Source of the DNA: Desulfuromonadales bacterium
GTDB taxonomy: Bacteria; Desulfobacterota; Desulfuromonadia; Desulfuromonadales; Syntrophotaleaceae
Direction: 5' to 3'
Assembly (NCBI GenBank): GCA_013619105.1
Contig: JABXKU010000016.1
Coordinates: forward strand, 1-60,619
DNA length: 60,619 bases
The notes under the pieces were generated by a model. The model searched no databases. It saw nothing but the letters and a program-made list of their open reading frames with translations, and was not told the origin of the DNA. Below, one piece after another: positions 19,623-29,509 of this stretch (its first letter is position 1; each line of letters opens with the position of its first letter). The position numbers and the translations under genes are program-made.

Positions 19623-20639
19623 TCAAACGTCCTCGCTACCCTCACGAATCAGCTTTAGATATTCAGGATCAGGAAATCCGTCCAGAGCCAACCCCAGGGA
19701 CAAGCCCATCTCAGCCAAGATGTCCTTGATCTCATTCAGTGATTTACGCCCAAAGTTCTGGGTTTTAAGCATTTCTGCTTCGGATCGCTGCACAAGATCA
19801 CCGATCAGGTGAATATTGGCATTTTTCAGGCAATTGGCACTGCGCACCGAAAGCTCAAGTTCGTCTACCGAGCGATAGAGGTTTTCATTGATCTTTCGGC
19901 CCTCTTCGTTCTCATCAACGCCAAGCACTTCGGCCTCTTCATCAAAATTGATAAAGATCTGTAACTGCTCTTTAAGAATCTTGGCCCCGTAGGCAACGGC
20001 ATCATCAGCACGAACACTGCCATCCGTGAAGACCTCAAGGTTTAGTTTGTCGAAGTCAGTAATCTGGCCAACACGAGCATTGGTCACAGTAAAATTGACT
20101 TTTTTGATGGGCGAAAAGATGGCATCGATGGGGATAGTGCCAACGGGTGCCTTTTCATCGCGATTACGCTCTGCCGGAACGTAGCCTTTACCGAGGGCCA
20201 CGACCATGTCGATCTCCACATCAGCCTCTTTAGAACAGGTCAGAATGTGATGGTCTGGATTAAGCACCTCGACGTGAGAATCGGTCACGATATCACCGGC
20301 AGTGATTAACCCTGCGCCCTTTTTAACGATACGAATATTTCGCCCCTCGTTACCGTGCAACTTAAGCAGCACACCTTTGAGGTTCAGAATTATATCGGTA
20401 ACATCCTCAGTAACACCGGGGATGGTCGAGAACTCATGGAGGACGCCCTTGATCCGCACGGAAGTGACAGCAGCGCCCTGCAAAGACGACAGAAGCACTC
20501 GCCGCAAGGCATTACCCAAAGTGGTACCGAATCCACGCTCAAAAGGCTCCGCCTTAAACTTTCCATAACAATCAGACAGGCTGTCCGATTCAATCTGGAG
20601 GCGCTTGGGCTTGATGAGATCTCTCCAGTTTTTATACAT
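19623..20639 (-). CDS. rpoA: RNA polymerase alpha subunit
   Basis: 338 residues. The N-terminal domain for dimerisation and beta/beta' docking carries [23 protein letters not shown]. After a linker the C-terminal domain follows ([19 protein letters not shown], then [17 protein letters not shown]). That domain contacts UP elements and activators. Standard length. It is placed between rpsD and rplQ as in most bacterial alpha operons. Confidence 0.99.
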   Translation of the reverse strand: MYKNWRDLIKPKRLQIESDSLSDCYGKFKAEPFERGFGTTLGNALRRVLLSSLQGAAVTSVRIKGVLHEFSTIPGVTEDVTDIILNLKGVLLKLHGNEGRNIRIVKKGAGLITAGDIVTDSHVEVLNPDHHILTCSKEADVEIDMVVALGKGYVPAERNRDEKAPVGTIPIDAIFSPIKKVNFTVTNARVGQITDFDKLNLEVFTDGSVRADDAVAYGAKILKEQLQIFINFDEEAEVLGVDENEEGRKINENLYRSVDELELSVRSANCLKNANIHLIGDLVQRSEAEMLKTQNFGRKSLNEIKDILAEMGLSLGLALDGFPDPEYLKLIREGSEDV

Positions 20640-20681
20640 CCGGATCCTCCATAATGAGGTTACAACCGCCTCATGTCGCGA

Positions 20682-21311
20682 TTACTTCGAATAGAGCTCA
20701 ACGATCAGCTGTTCCTGGAACGCAGGAGTCGTCATCTCTTCGCGAACGGGCAGGGTCTTTAGGGTCCCTTTGAAAGCATCTCGCTCCAACTCTACCCAGG
20801 AGGGTACGCCACGCCGCATAACACCGTCGAGAGCATCGGTAATACGTGTAATCTGACGGCTCTTTTCCCGCAATTCAACGACGTCGTTGACCCGCACGAG
20901 CAATGAAGGGATATTACATTTGCGACCGTTGACCAGAAAGTGCCCCTGACGGATGAGCAAACGGGCCTCATTACGGGAACTGGCAAAGCCGAGACGATAA
21001 ACTACGCTATCAAGGCGACGCTCAAGCAGAACCAGCAAATTCTCACCGGTAACACCCTTGGCCCGATCGGCCTTACCAAAATAGGCACGAAACTGCTTTT
21101 CTAACAGACCGTAGGTACGCTTAACGCGTTGCTTTTCACGCAACTGGGTTCCGTATTCGGTAACCTTTACACGACCCTGGCCATGAACTCCTGGGGCATA
21201 GTTCCGCCGCTCAACAGCACACTTATCGGTATAGCACCTGTCCCCTTTCAGGAACAACTTCATATTTTCCCTTCTACACTGACGGCAGACGGGTCCAGTA
21301 TATCTAGCCAA
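20682..21311 (-). CDS. rpsD: 30S ribosomal protein S4 (TTG start)
   Basis: 209 residues beginning [16 protein letters not shown]. Binds 16S rRNA early in assembly and represses the alpha operon in E. coli. Four cysteines near the N-terminus (CRQC, then CYTDKC) could hold zinc, the C+ form. The S4 RNA-binding domain ([29 protein letters not shown]) follows. The start codon is TTG, and the call is firm because a perfect AGGAGG lies 7 bases before it. It starts only 20 bases after the shortened rpsK, leaving no room for a lost S11 tail. Confidence 0.98.
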   Translation of the reverse strand: MARYTGPVCRQCRRENMKLFLKGDRCYTDKCAVERRNYAPGVHGQGRVKVTEYGTQLREKQRVKRTYGLLEKQFRAYFGKADRAKGVTGENLLVLLERRLDSVVYRLGFASSRNEARLLIRQGHFLVNGRKCNIPSLLVRVNDVVELREKSRQITRITDALDGVMRRGVPSWVELERDAFKGTLKTLPVREEMTTPAFQEQLIVELYSK

Positions 21312-21331
21312 CGTTCATCCTCCTTGTATGG

Positions 21332-21646
21332 TTAGACCGAAATGGCTCGCAGGGCCGACTCACGACCGGAACCGGGACCCTTAACTCGAATTTCAACCGA
21401 GCGCATGCCATGATCCTGGGCTTTCTTGGCAGCTTCCTCTGCAGCAATCTGGGCGGCAAAGGGAGTACTTTTACGGGAGCCCTTAAAGCTATTGGCGCCA
21501 CAGGTCGACCATGAAACCACATTACCGCTGACGTCGGTGAACGTCACGATTGTATTGTTGAAGGTCGCCTGAATATGCGCAATGCCGTTGGCAACATTCT
21601 TTTTCTCTTTACTCTTTCTTACCGTTTTCTTACCAGGCTTAGCCAT
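21332..21646 (-). CDS. rpsK: 30S ribosomal protein S11, C-terminally truncated
   Basis: 104 residues, where S11 is normally about 129-131. The N-terminal two thirds look normal: basic leader, [17 protein letters not shown], then [15 protein letters not shown] and [12 protein letters not shown]. The frame then ends with ISV and TAA (stop at 21332-21334). The usual tail, which carries a DVTPIPHNGCRPPKRRR-type motif, is absent. No other frame between this stop and rpsD encodes it, since only 20 bases remain. This is not a simple frameshift; it looks like an in-frame loss of about 26 codons. S11 lines the 30S platform near the mRNA exit. The change is either a real, striking deletion or a sequence or assembly error. 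Confidence 0.93.
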   Translation of the reverse strand: MAKPGKKTVRKSKEKKNVANGIAHIQATFNNTIVTFTDVSGNVVSWSTCGANSFKGSRKSTPFAAQIAAEEAAKKAQDHGMRSVEIRVKGPGSGRESALRAISV

Positions 21647-21657
21647 GGTTCCTCCAA

Positions 21658-22026
21658 TTATTTCTTCTTACCAGCCACAGTTTTTCTAGGTCCCTTACGG
21701 GTCCGGGCGTTGGTTTTGGTTTTCTGTCCGCGCACCGGCAGACCGCGGCGATGACGCAGGCCACGATAGCAACCCAAGTCCATGAGCCGTTTGATATTGG
21801 TCGAGACCACGCGACGCAGATCGCCTTCAACCTGATACCCGCCGTCAATAACCTCTCTGATCTTACCGACTTCAGCGTCGGTTAGATCGTCAGTACGGGT
21901 ATTGGGCTCTACTCCAGCCTTTTGCAAAACATCCTGGGACAAAGACCGACCCACACCAAAGATGTAGGTGAGGGCTACCTCAATCCGCTTATTTCTTGGT
22001 AAATCGATACCAGCAATACGTGCCAA
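21658..22026 (-). CDS. rpsM: 30S ribosomal protein S13
   Basis: 122 residues of standard length ([14 protein letters not shown] start; [29 protein letters not shown] tail region). S13 sits in the 30S head, contacts the 50S bridge B1 and reaches the P-site tRNA with its basic tail, which is intact. It is followed after 11 bases by the shortened rpsK. Confidence 0.99.
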   Translation of the reverse strand: MARIAGIDLPRNKRIEVALTYIFGVGRSLSQDVLQKAGVEPNTRTDDLTDAEVGKIREVIDGGYQVEGDLRRVVSTNIKRLMDLGCYRGLRHRRGLPVRGQKTKTNARTRKGPRKTVAGKKK

Positions 22027-22047
22027 TGTATTTTCCTCCTGATCCGG

Positions 22048-22161
22048 TTATCCCTGTTTCTGCTTGTGCTTGGGATTTTCGCAGATGACCCTAAGAATTC
22101 CCTTGCGCTTAATTACTTTACACTTAACGCAAATCGGTTTGACCGAAGCTCGCACTTTCAT
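22048..22161 (-). CDS. rpmJ: 50S ribosomal protein L36
   Basis: 37 residues starting [15 protein letters not shown]. The zinc ligands C11, C14, C27 and H32 are all present, so this is the zinc-binding form. The ATG at 22161 is inside a longer open frame, but the family start is unambiguous. It lies between map and rpsM. No infA gene is found in the 80 bases between map and rpmJ, where many bacteria have it. Confidence 0.98.
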   Translation of the reverse strand: MKVRASVKPICVKCKVIKRKGILRVICENPKHKQKQG

Positions 22162-22241
22162 TGATTGTTCCTTTGTCCTATTAAGAAGTCGGCTAAAAGG
22201 AAGCGTTTGACCACAGCGCCCCTTCCTCTGCCGGGTGTCTA

Positions 22242-22991
22242 TCAGATCTTGGTTAAAATTTCGGGCCCGTTCTCTGTAACTGCAACCGTATGTTCGAAGT
22301 GTGCCGATGGTTGTCCATCGACAGTAACCGCCGTCCAACCATCCCGTAAGATCTTCACCCCCGGGGCGCCAGCATTAACCATCGGCTCTATCGCCAAAGT
22401 CATACCGGGTTTAAGTTCAACGCCACGTCCAGCATCAGGAACAAAATTAGGAATCTGAGGTTCTTCGTGTAACCCCTTGCCGATTCCATGCCCGACAAAC
22501 TCCCTCACAACGCTAAACCCTTCAGCCTCAACACAAGTTTGAACGGCCCGGGCCACGTCATAAAGATAACCACCACAGCAAACTTGCTCAATGGCTAAAG
22601 AAAGAGATTTAGCTGTGATCTCTACCAAATGCCGCTTATGGTCATTGATCGAACCAACCGCCGCCGTAAAGGCTGAGTCACCGTAATATCCCCGATAGAT
22701 TACCCCGAAATCGATACTCAGGATAGTCCCTTCAGAAATCGGCAGGGCATTTGGAAACCCGTGCACAACTTGATCGTCCGGTGAAGCACAAATACTGTAA
22801 GGAAAGCCTCCGTAGCCTTTAAAGGCCGGCTTCGCCCCCCTTTTTCGGCATTCTTTTTCAGCCAAGCGATCAAGTTCCGCAGTTGTTATGCCCGGCTTAA
22901 TACGCTCCTTTAACAGGGCGAGTACTTCGGCAACAACCTTCCCGGCATCCCTCATCTTAGCGAGTTCCGCCCGGGATTTCAAAACAATCAT
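22242..22991 (-). CDS. map: methionine aminopeptidase, type I
   Basis: 249 residues. Removes the initiator Met from new proteins. The five metal ligands are visible: Asp in SIDFG, Asp in GDSAF, His in GHGIGK, Glu in IEPM and Glu in FEHT. The substrate-side His is in VVHGFP. The motif usually written SVNDEVVHG reads SPDDQVVHG here. Overlaps the adk stop by one base (TAATG), as in many spc operons. Confidence 0.98.
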   Translation of the reverse strand: MIVLKSRAELAKMRDAGKVVAEVLALLKERIKPGITTAELDRLAEKECRKRGAKPAFKGYGGFPYSICASPDDQVVHGFPNALPISEGTILSIDFGVIYRGYYGDSAFTAAVGSINDHKRHLVEITAKSLSLAIEQVCCGGYLYDVARAVQTCVEAEGFSVVREFVGHGIGKGLHEEPQIPNFVPDAGRGVELKPGMTLAIEPMVNAGAPGVKILRDGWTAVTVDGQPSAHFEHTVAVTENGPEILTKI

Positions 22992-23638
22992 TATTTGCGG
23001 CCCATAGCCACCAGGATCTGATCCTGCACTTGAGCAATACCCTGCATACCATCGATGGCAGAAACAAGACCTGACTGTTGATAATAGGCGATCAAAGGTG
23101 CCGTCTGCTCAGCGTAAACCAGAAGGCGCTTACGTATGGTCGCTTCCTGGTCGTCGTCACGGAGATAAAGTTCTCCACCGCATACATTACAGATACTTTC
23201 CTGAGTAGGCGGATCAAAACGCACATGAAACATTTTGCCACAATCGCGACAGGTGCGCCGACCAGTAATGCGCTCTACCACCGCGTCACTATCGACCTCA
23301 AGAGAAATAACCGCATCAAGTTTTTTATTGAGCCCCTCGAGGCAAGCCTGTAAAGCATTGGCCTGAGGCACAGTCCGCGGAAATCCGTCTAGGATAAAAC
23401 CTGGCTCACAATCGACCTTAACCAGACGTTCCTGAACAATCCCAACCACAACCTCATCGGCAACTAGCGCTCCCGAATCCATCAGGGCCTTTGCCTTGAG
23501 GCCCATGGGAGTTCCCTCTCGAACGGCTGAACGAAGCATATCGCCCGTCGAGACCTGTGGGATCCCCAGTTTTTCGGAGACCATTTTAGCTTGAGTCCCC
23601 TTTCCCGAACCGGGCGGGCCTAAAAAAATCACCTTCAT
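22991..23638 (-). CDS. adk: adenylate kinase (zinc-lid type)
   Basis: 215 residues. Interconverts ATP + AMP with 2 ADP. P-loop GPPGSGKGT at residues 7-15; DGFPRT and the LID domain follow. The lid has four cysteines (CRDC ... CNVC) that bind zinc, as in Gram-positive and many other bacterial kinases, unlike E. coli. ATG at 23638 is preferred over an in-frame GTG at 23647 because GGAG lies just upstream of it. The gene is 15 bases after secY. Confidence 0.98.
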   Translation of the reverse strand: MKVIFLGPPGSGKGTQAKMVSEKLGIPQVSTGDMLRSAVREGTPMGLKAKALMDSGALVADEVVVGIVQERLVKVDCEPGFILDGFPRTVPQANALQACLEGLNKKLDAVISLEVDSDAVVERITGRRTCRDCGKMFHVRFDPPTQESICNVCGGELYLRDDDQEATIRKRLLVYAEQTAPLIAYYQQSGLVSAIDGMQGIAQVQDQILVAMGRK

Positions 23639-23653
23639 TGGCTCCACTCCATA

Positions 23654-24964
23654 CTATCCCTGCCGCCCCCTGAGGGTAACGCCCTTCATAAAGCCCTCGT
23701 AAGACCGGGAGATCAGATGTGCCTCGATTTGTGCGGCAGTATCAAGGCCGACCCCGACTACAATGAGTAGCGAGGTACCGCCAAAAAAGAACTGCACATT
23801 AAACGAGCTAATCAAAATTGTAGGCAATACACAAACCGCAGCAATGTAAATTGCACCGGCAAAAGTCAGTCGATTCAACACGTCATTGATATAATCAGAG
23901 GTCGCTTTACCCGGCCTGATGCCAGGAATATACCCCCCCTGTTTTTTGACATTTTCTGCCACATCCAACGGGTTGAACGTAACAGCCGTGTAGAAATAAC
24001 AGAAGAAGATGATAAATGCAACAAAAATGACGTTATAAAGCAGATGGGTCGGCGTCATCATGGCCGCAAAGGCATTCATCCATTCAATTTCGACCAAATT
24101 GGCGATAGTCGCGGGGAACATAATGATAGAGCTGGCAAAGATCGGCGGAATAACTCCACTCATATTGACCTTGAGTGGCAGGTGGCTCTTCTGTCCACCG
24201 TAATTACGCATGCCCACTACACGCTTGGCATAGTGAATGGGCAGACGCCGCTGGCCCCGCTCCATGAAGACGATAGCGCCAATAACCCCAATCATAACCG
24301 CCAGGATGACGATCATCACAAACAAGCTGACAGCACCAGTATTCATAAGCCGCAGCGTATTAACCACAGCAGAGGGCATATTGGCGACGATACCAGCAAA
24401 AATGATCAATGAAATACCGTTGCCGATACCCCGCTCGGTGATCTGTTCACCCAACCACATAATGAAAGCAGTACCGGCGGTCAGGGTCAACACCGTCAAC
24501 AGAATAAAGCCGAGCCCCGGATCGGGCACCACCGATAGACCGCCTTTGCCACTCATCTGCTGCAGGCCGACAGCAATCCCGGCCCCCTGCACAATCGAAA
24601 GGACGATAGTACCGTAACGAGTCCATTTGGTTATGGTTTTACGCCCCTGTTCGCCATCTTTAGACAGGCGCTCAACAGGCTCGAAAACAACGCCGAGTAA
24701 CTGCATAATAATCGAGGCGCTGATATAGGGCATAATACCGAGAGCGAAAACCGTCATACGCTGCAATGCACCGCCGGTAAAGGCGCTGACCATGCCAAGC
24801 AGAGTCCCTTGGCTACCCTCAAAAAAGGTAGCGAGCACCTGAGCATCGATACCAGGCGTTGGGATATGGCAGCCTACACGATAAACGGCGAGCATCCCAA
24901 GCGTAAACAGGATGCGTCGCCGCAGTTCCGGTATACTGAAAATGTTCTGGATGCTCTTGACCAC
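23654..24964 (-). CDS. secY: SecY, preprotein translocase channel subunit (GTG start)
   Basis: 436 residues with ten expected membrane segments. Forms the SecYEG channel in the inner membrane. Typical segments are FTLGMLAVYRVGCHIPTPGID, GIMPYISASIIMQL and GIPGIRPG (as QGGYIPGIRPGKAT). The start is GTG at 24964, two bases after the rplO stop. It gives MVKSIQNIFSIPELRRRI, the family N-terminus. Longer upstream codons would overlap rplO and do not match the family. secE is encoded elsewhere in this window. Confidence 0.97.
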   Translation of the reverse strand: MVKSIQNIFSIPELRRRILFTLGMLAVYRVGCHIPTPGIDAQVLATFFEGSQGTLLGMVSAFTGGALQRMTVFALGIMPYISASIIMQLLGVVFEPVERLSKDGEQGRKTITKWTRYGTIVLSIVQGAGIAVGLQQMSGKGGLSVVPDPGLGFILLTVLTLTAGTAFIMWLGEQITERGIGNGISLIIFAGIVANMPSAVVNTLRLMNTGAVSLFVMIVILAVMIGVIGAIVFMERGQRRLPIHYAKRVVGMRNYGGQKSHLPLKVNMSGVIPPIFASSIIMFPATIANLVEIEWMNAFAAMMTPTHLLYNVIFVAFIIFFCYFYTAVTFNPLDVAENVKKQGGYIPGIRPGKATSDYINDVLNRLTFAGAIYIAAVCVLPTILISSFNVQFFFGGTSLLIVVGVGLDTAAQIEAHLISRSYEGFMKGVTLRGRQG

Positions 24965-24965
24965 G

Positions 24966-25418
24966 TCAGAGAACCTCGGCTGTGCCGCCAGCTGCTTCAA
25001 TCTTCTGCTGAGCGGCTTTGCTGAATTTATGTGCTTTGACCGTCAGAGCCTTATCAAGGTCACCATCACCAAGGATCTTGATGCCATCCTTAAGCTTTGT
25101 AACCAGGCCAGCCTTGCCGAGCGCTTCCAGATCAACCACAGAACCTGCTTCAAAAAAGTTCTGCAGATCACGTAGATTTACCAAGACATAGAACTTCTTG
25201 TCCAGGGGAGTAAAACCGCGTTTAGGCAGGCGACGTTGCAGAGGCATCTGCCCGCCCTCAAAGCCGGGCTTGACACCGCCACCACTACGAGCGTTCTGTC
25301 CCTTATGACCCTTACCGGCGGTCTTACCGGTACCGGAACCAGCTCCGCGACCGAGGCGTTTTCTATTTTTTGTTGAGCCGATTGCCGGACTCAGATTACT
25401 CAGATCCATAACAGCCAT
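24966..25418 (-). CDS. rplO: 50S ribosomal protein L15
   Basis: 150 residues. The Gly-rich N-terminal arm ([22 protein letters not shown]) threads into 23S rRNA, and a globular C-terminal domain follows. Two ATG codons are possible, 25418 or 25409. The second is better spaced from AGAGGA and gives the usual MDLSNLSP start. Sits between rpmD and secY as usual in the spc operon. Confidence 0.98.
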   Translation of the reverse strand: MAVMDLSNLSPAIGSTKNRKRLGRGAGSGTGKTAGKGHKGQNARSGGGVKPGFEGGQMPLQRRLPKRGFTPLDKKFYVLVNLRDLQNFFEAGSVVDLEALGKAGLVTKLKDGIKILGDGDLDKALTVKAHKFSKAAQQKIEAAGGTAEVL

Positions 25419-25432
25419 TCCTCTGGATTGAA

Positions 25433-25612
25433 TCAGCCCTCAACCACGACCATGTGAGAAACCTTGTTTATCATACCCCGAATCTCCGGGGTATCTGGCA
25501 ACTCAACCGTTTTGTGCAGCTTAGTCAGCTGCAGGCCTTTGAGAACTTTAGTGAAATATTGATTGCGGCCAATACCGCTCTTGACCAACGTGACTTTAAT
25601 CTGTGCGGCCAT
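25433..25612 (-). CDS. rpmD: 50S ribosomal protein L30
   Basis: 59 residues starting [18 protein letters not shown] and ending VSHMVVVEG. It is a short gene found by translating the gap between rpsE and rplO. A GGAGA ribosome site lies 6 bases before the ATG. L30 is a small beta-alpha-beta protein that binds 23S rRNA domain II. It is the non-extended bacterial form. Confidence 0.97.
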   Translation of the reverse strand: MAAQIKVTLVKSGIGRNQYFTKVLKGLQLTKLHKTVELPDTPEIRGMINKVSHMVVVEG

Positions 25613-25636
25613 AAATCTTCTCCTTTTCAGCGGTGC

Positions 25637-26128
25637 CTAATCTTCAGCGCCAAGCCCCCGCCTAGCCATAATCTCTTCGGCACTGCGTAGCCGCGACAAT
25701 GCGTTAACCGTAGCACGGACGACATTGTGGGGGTTGTTGGAGCCAAGGCACTTGGACAAGATGTCACCAACCCCGGCAGCTTCAAGCACCGCGCGGACCG
25801 CTCCACCGGCGATAACACCGGTACCGGGTGAAGCCGGTTTAAGCAGGACCTTACCGGCGCCAAACTTGCCGATAATATCGAAGGGAATAGTTCGATCTAC
25901 CAACGGCACAGTGATCAGGCTCTTTTTGGCCTGCTCAACACCCTTGCGTATGGCTTCAGGAACCTCTTTAGCCTTACCATGGCCAAAACCGACACGACCT
26001 TTACCGTCACCTACGACAACCAGAGCTGAAAAGCTGAAGCGGCGTCCACCTTTAACGACCTTAGCGCAGCGATTGATATGTACCACGCGGTCTGTTAATT
26101 CCTTATCGTTGGGATCATTGCGAAGCAA
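25637..26128 (-). CDS. rpsE: 30S ribosomal protein S5 (TTG start)
   Basis: 163 residues. The double-stranded RNA-binding-like N-terminal domain ([41 protein letters not shown]) is followed by the S5 C-terminal domain. S5 shapes the mRNA entry channel with S3 and S4. The start is TTG, chosen because AGGAGG lies 6 bases upstream and no ATG fits. It directly follows rplR. Confidence 0.98.
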   Translation of the reverse strand: MLRNDPNDKELTDRVVHINRCAKVVKGGRRFSFSALVVVGDGKGRVGFGHGKAKEVPEAIRKGVEQAKKSLITVPLVDRTIPFDIIGKFGAGKVLLKPASPGTGVIAGGAVRAVLEAAGVGDILSKCLGSNNPHNVVRATVNALSRLRSAEEIMARRGLGAED

Positions 26129-26143
26129 AGAAATCCTCCTTAC

Positions 26144-26512
26144 CTAAAATGACAGACCAGCTTCCCTAGCCGCATCGGCCAAGCCTTTGATACGGCCATG
26201 ATAAAGGAAACCGTTACGGTCAAAAACCACTTCTTTAATATCTTTAGCGAGGGCCTTTTTGGCGACAGTAGTGCCGACCGCCTTGGCCGCGTCAATATTG
26301 CCGGTCCCTTTCAGGCTTTCGCCGACCTCTTTGCAGAGAGTCGATGCGGAAACCAGAGTGGTGCCGGTTGTATCCTCTATGATCTGGGCGTAAATGTGTT
26401 TAGCACTGCGGAAAATGCAGAGCCGGGGGCGATCGCAAGTACCTGTTACCTTGCGACGTACCCGTGCCTGCCTCTTCAGCCTTGCCTGACGCCTTTTCGT
26501 CGCGACGTTCAC
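26144..26512 (-). CDS. rplR: 50S ribosomal protein L18 (GTG start)
   Basis: 122 residues with a strongly basic N-terminus ([15 protein letters not shown]) and the 5S rRNA-binding core ([20 protein letters not shown]). With L5 and L25-type proteins it docks 5S rRNA on the large subunit. GTG at 26512 is supported by AAGGAG 7 bases before it. Confidence 0.98.
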   Translation of the reverse strand: MNVATKRRQARLKRQARVRRKVTGTCDRPRLCIFRSAKHIYAQIIEDTTGTTLVSASTLCKEVGESLKGTGNIDAAKAVGTTVAKKALAKDIKEVVFDRNGFLYHGRIKGLADAAREAGLSF

Positions 26513-26538
26513 TGTCTGTCTCCTTGACCTTGAATCAG

Positions 26539-27078
26539 TTATTTTTTACCAGCTTTGCCAGCCTTACGGATGATGCGTTCATCGGCATACTTGATGCCCT
26601 TACCTTTGTAAGGCTCAGGGGGCCGAAAAGAACGGATCTTGGCTGCCGTAGCACCGACCAGTTCTTTATCGATGCCACGCACGATAACCTTGGTCTGCTT
26701 CTCGACCTCTACACTAATCCCTGCGGGTAGCGGATATTCGATACCGTGAGAGAAACCGAGGGCCAAACTAAGAGTGTTCCCTTTGAGCTCAGCGCGATAA
26801 CCAACCCCGTTGATCTCAAGAACCTTTTCAAAGCCCTTGGTCACACCGTCAACCATGTTGGCCAGTAGCGAGCGCATCAGGCCCTGATAAGCACGGGACC
26901 CCTTGCTTTCATCTGCGCTCTGAACCGTCACTTGATCGGCTTCGATGCTAACTCCAACACCGGCCACGACGATTCGCTTCAGTTCACCTTTAGGGCCCTT
27001 GATGGTCAGTTCGTCTTCTTTCAAAGCAATCTGAACGCCACTCGGTATAGCTACGGGTTTTTTGCCTATTCTTGACAT
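26539..27078 (-). CDS. rplF: 50S ribosomal protein L6
   Basis: 179 residues, two repeated L6 folds; starts [17 protein letters not shown]. The C-terminal signature [16 protein letters not shown] is intact. Lies near the L7/L12 stalk base and the factor-binding site. Standard spc operon position between rpsH and rplR. Confidence 0.99.
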   Translation of the reverse strand: MSRIGKKPVAIPSGVQIALKEDELTIKGPKGELKRIVVAGVGVSIEADQVTVQSADESKGSRAYQGLMRSLLANMVDGVTKGFEKVLEINGVGYRAELKGNTLSLALGFSHGIEYPLPAGISVEVEKQTKVIVRGIDKELVGATAAKIRSFRPPEPYKGKGIKYADERIIRKAGKAGKK

Positions 27079-27104
27079 TTTCTGAGCTCCTTAGCCGTAT
27101 CTAC

Positions 27105-27503
27105 TTACCAGATGGCGCAGAGAATCTCACCACCCACCTGGGCCTCCCGAGCAGCCACATCGTGCATCACCCCCCTAGAGGTAGAAATGATGGCAGCGCC
27201 CAGACCATTTTTAATCACCGGGATTTCGTCCTTGCCGACATAAACCCGTCGACCGGGGGTGGAAACCCGCTTGATTTCATGAATAACGTGTTTATCTTCG
27301 CCGTCGAATTTTAGATAGATCCGCAACACGCCTTGCTTGTCATCGGCTGCAGTCTTGAAATTCTTAATATAGCCAAGATCCTTGAGAACCGTCGCCAAAG
27401 CTACTTTGAGCTTCGAGGATGGAATGTCGCACTTCGAGTGCTTTGCGAGACCCGCGTTGCGTATCCGGGTCAGCATATCCGCGATAGGATCGGTCATTGC
27501 CAT
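27105..27503 (-). CDS. rpsH: 30S ribosomal protein S8
   Basis: 132 residues, [17 protein letters not shown] start and [25 protein letters not shown]-type C-terminus. S8 is a primary 16S binder and the spc operon repressor in E. coli. Its target lies near the rplE start there; I did not find a convincing copy here by eye. The first ATG is chosen, with AAGGAG 8 bases upstream. Confidence 0.98.
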   Translation of the reverse strand: MAMTDPIADMLTRIRNAGLAKHSKCDIPSSKLKVALATVLKDLGYIKNFKTAADDKQGVLRIYLKFDGEDKHVIHEIKRVSTPGRRVYVGKDEIPVIKNGLGAAIISTSRGVMHDVAAREAQVGGEILCAIW

Positions 27504-27525
27504 GGATGCAACTCCTTCGTTCTGT

Positions 27526-27711
27526 TTACCAGCTTGACTTGATCACGCCGGGAAGTTTGCCCTCCAACGCGAGCTTACGCAGGCATATACGACACATGTC
27601 GAATTTACGGTAATAGGCCCTGGGACGGCCACACAGGGGACAGCGGTTATAAGCCCTAACACCAAACTTGCTAGGCCGCGTCGCCTTGATCTTCATCGAT
27701 TTTTTTGCCAC
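27526..27711 (-). CDS. rpsN: 30S ribosomal protein S14, zinc-binding short form
   Basis: 61 residues with the CxxC-x12-CxxC zinc motif (C24, C27, C40, C43). This is the short C+ S14 type rather than the 101-residue E. coli form. It sits in the 30S head near S3 and S10. Flanked by rplE (12 bases upstream) and rpsH. Confidence 0.98.
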   Translation of the reverse strand: MAKKSMKIKATRPSKFGVRAYNRCPLCGRPRAYYRKFDMCRICLRKLALEGKLPGVIKSSW

Positions 27712-27723
27712 TGTTATCCTCCG

Positions 27724-28284
27724 CTATCCTTCGGTTCCGCTGCTCTGTTTCCGAAAAGGCATGCCCATGGCGGTCAACAGCGCCCGGCCTTCCTCGTCGT
27801 TACGAGCCGTGGTCACAATGGTCACATTGAGCCCCTTAACCTTGTCGACCTGCTCCAGGTCGATTTCGGGAAAAATGAGCTGCTCACGTATACCAAGGGT
27901 GTAATTGCCCCGTCCATCAAAACCTTTGGGCGAAATTCCCTTGAAATCGCGGACTCGCGGCAAAGCCACATTAATCAGTCGATCAAGGAACTCATAAGCG
28001 CGATCGCGCCGTAAGGTTACCATACAACCGATTGGCATGCCCTCACGCAGTTTAAATTGTGCAATGGAGCGCTTGGCTTTGGTGACAACTACTTTCTGCC
28101 CGGCAATCTTTTCAAGTTCCTGAACAGCGGACTCAAGAATTTTAATATTCTGAATCGCTTCGCCCAGTCCCATATTAACGACCACCTTCTCAACACGCGG
28201 CACTTCCATCACGTTCTTGAGTTGGAGATCCTGGGCAAGCTTCGGAGCAAGTTCGGCTCGATAAGCTTCTTTCAGTCTGGCCAT
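27724..28284 (-). CDS. rplE: 50S ribosomal protein L5
   Basis: 186 residues, slightly longer than the usual 179 because of a short polar tail (KQSSGTEG). Core motifs are [17 protein letters not shown] and [21 protein letters not shown]5 anchors 5S rRNA in the central protuberance and contacts S13. Lies 12 bases after rplX. Confidence 0.99.
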   Translation of the reverse strand: MARLKEAYRAELAPKLAQDLQLKNVMEVPRVEKVVVNMGLGEAIQNIKILESAVQELEKIAGQKVVVTKAKRSIAQFKLREGMPIGCMVTLRRDRAYEFLDRLINVALPRVRDFKGISPKGFDGRGNYTLGIREQLIFPEIDLEQVDKVKGLNVTIVTTARNDEEGRALLTAMGMPFRKQSSGTEG

Positions 28285-28296
28285 GAAAATCCTCCG

Positions 28297-28626
28297 TTAC
28301 TTGTCCACTATCTCGTTACACTTCTTGCAAAAGCGGACTTTATTACCATCCTCAAGGGTGCGCTTGCCGGTACGAACGGGATTGTTGCAAGCACTGCACA
28401 GCAACAAAACATTCGAACCACTCAGAGGCGCTTCCTTTTCGACAATGCCACCTTCGCTGTTACTGCGATTAGGCCGCGTATGCCGCTTGATCATATTGAT
28501 CCCCTCAACAACCACCTTACCGGAATCGGACAAGACGCGAACGACTTTACCGCTCTTACCCTTCTCCTTGCCGGCTATCACCATCACCATGTCGGCTTTT
28601 TTGACATGTAGTTTGCTCGCTGCCAT
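28297..28626 (-). CDS. rplX: 50S ribosomal protein L24
   Basis: 109 residues. KOW motif near the N-terminus (DMVMVIAGKEKGKSGKV). Four cysteines as CSAC and CKKC near the C-terminus suggest a zinc ribbon, absent from E. coli L24 but common elsewhere. L24 starts 50S assembly and lies by the tunnel exit. Confidence 0.98.
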   Translation of the reverse strand: MAASKLHVKKADMVMVIAGKEKGKSGKVVRVLSDSGKVVVEGINMIKRHTRPNRSNSEGGIVEKEAPLSGSNVLLLCSACNNPVRTGKRTLEDGNKVRFCKKCNEIVDK

Positions 28627-28650
28627 CGTATCAATCTCCCCGTCTCAACA

Positions 28651-29019
28651 TTAAATTACTTCGGGCGCCAAGGACACAATCTTCATGAACTTCTTGGCTC
28701 GTAACTCCCGAGCAACAGGTCCGAAAATACGTGTACCGACAGGTTCTCCTCCCGGGGTGACGATGACCGCAGAGTTCTTATCAAACCTGATGGCCGATCC
28801 GTCGGGACGAGGGGTTTCCTTGGCGGTGCGGACGACAACCGCACGGATCACGTCCCCTTTTTTAACCTTGGAATTCGGGATCGCCTCTTTGACGGAGCAG
28901 ATGATGATGTCACCGATACCGGCATATTTACGCTTAGAACCGCCCAACACCTTGATGGTGCAAAGCTTGCGAGCGCCGGAGTTATCCGCCACATCGAGCA
29001 TCGTCTGCATCTGAATCAT
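28651..29019 (-). CDS. rplN: 50S ribosomal protein L14
   Basis: 122 residues, [18 protein letters not shown] start and [19 protein letters not shown] end region. One of the most conserved ribosomal proteins; lies at the subunit interface next to L19 and is the docking site for RsfS. First gene of the classical spc operon; here it follows rpsQ by 12 bases. Confidence 0.99.
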   Translation of the reverse strand: MIQMQTMLDVADNSGARKLCTIKVLGGSKRKYAGIGDIIICSVKEAIPNSKVKKGDVIRAVVVRTAKETPRPDGSAIRFDKNSAVIVTPGGEPVGTRIFGPVARELRAKKFMKIVSLAPEVI

Positions 29020-29031
29020 GACATGTATCTC

Positions 29032-29298
29032 CTAGACAATTACGTTCTTTTCCAAAATTTCGCGGACTCTCCACCGCTTGTCACGAGACAAGGGTCTGGT
29101 CTCCACGATGGCTACCTTGTCACCAATGACGCACTGATTTTGTTCATCGTGAGCCTTATAGGTAACCCGCCGCTTAATATACTTCTTGTAGGTCGGATGT
29201 TTCACAAGCTTTTCTACTTTGACCACCACGGTCTTATCCATCTTATCGCTGGTGACCAACCCAATACGGGTTTTTTTAATACCACGTTCACTATTCAT
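29032..29298 (-). CDS. rpsQ: 30S ribosomal protein S17
   Basis: 88 residues with the S17 OB fold ([32 protein letters not shown]). Primary binder of the 16S 5' domain. Placed between rpmC and rplN as in the usual S10/spc order. Confidence 0.99.
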   Translation of the reverse strand: MNSERGIKKTRIGLVTSDKMDKTVVVKVEKLVKHPTYKKYIKRRVTYKAHDEQNQCVIGDKVAIVETRPLSRDKRWRVREILEKNVIV

Positions 29299-29320
29299 TT
29301 GAGATCCTCCCCAGTCCTTC

Positions 29321-29509
29321 CTAGCTTCGTTTTTCCCGTAAAATAGTCATAACCCGGGCGATATCCTTACGGGTCTGGGGAAGCCGGGCACTATTCTCAA
29401 GCTGACCGGTAGCAAGTTGGAATTTGAGATTAAACAATTCCTGGTTCAATTCCTGACCCTTACTTTCCAATTCCTCGACACTGAGGTCCCTAAGCTCGCT
29501 ACCCTTCAT
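29321..29509 (-). CDS. rpmC: 50S ribosomal protein L29
   Basis: 62 residues, a two-helix hairpin starting [20 protein letters not shown]. It sits at the tunnel exit, next to L23, where trigger factor and SRP dock. Its start overlaps the rplP stop by 11 bases, a sign of translational coupling. Confidence 0.98.
   Translation of the reverse strand: MKGSELRDLSVEELESKGQELNQELFNLKFQLATGQLENSARLPQTRKDIARVMTILREKRS

Noticed and set aside
21304-21522. Frameshift as the cause of the short S11
   Set aside because: Alternative frames through the end of rpsK encode nothing like the missing tail, and only 20 bases remain before rpsD. A deletion fits better.
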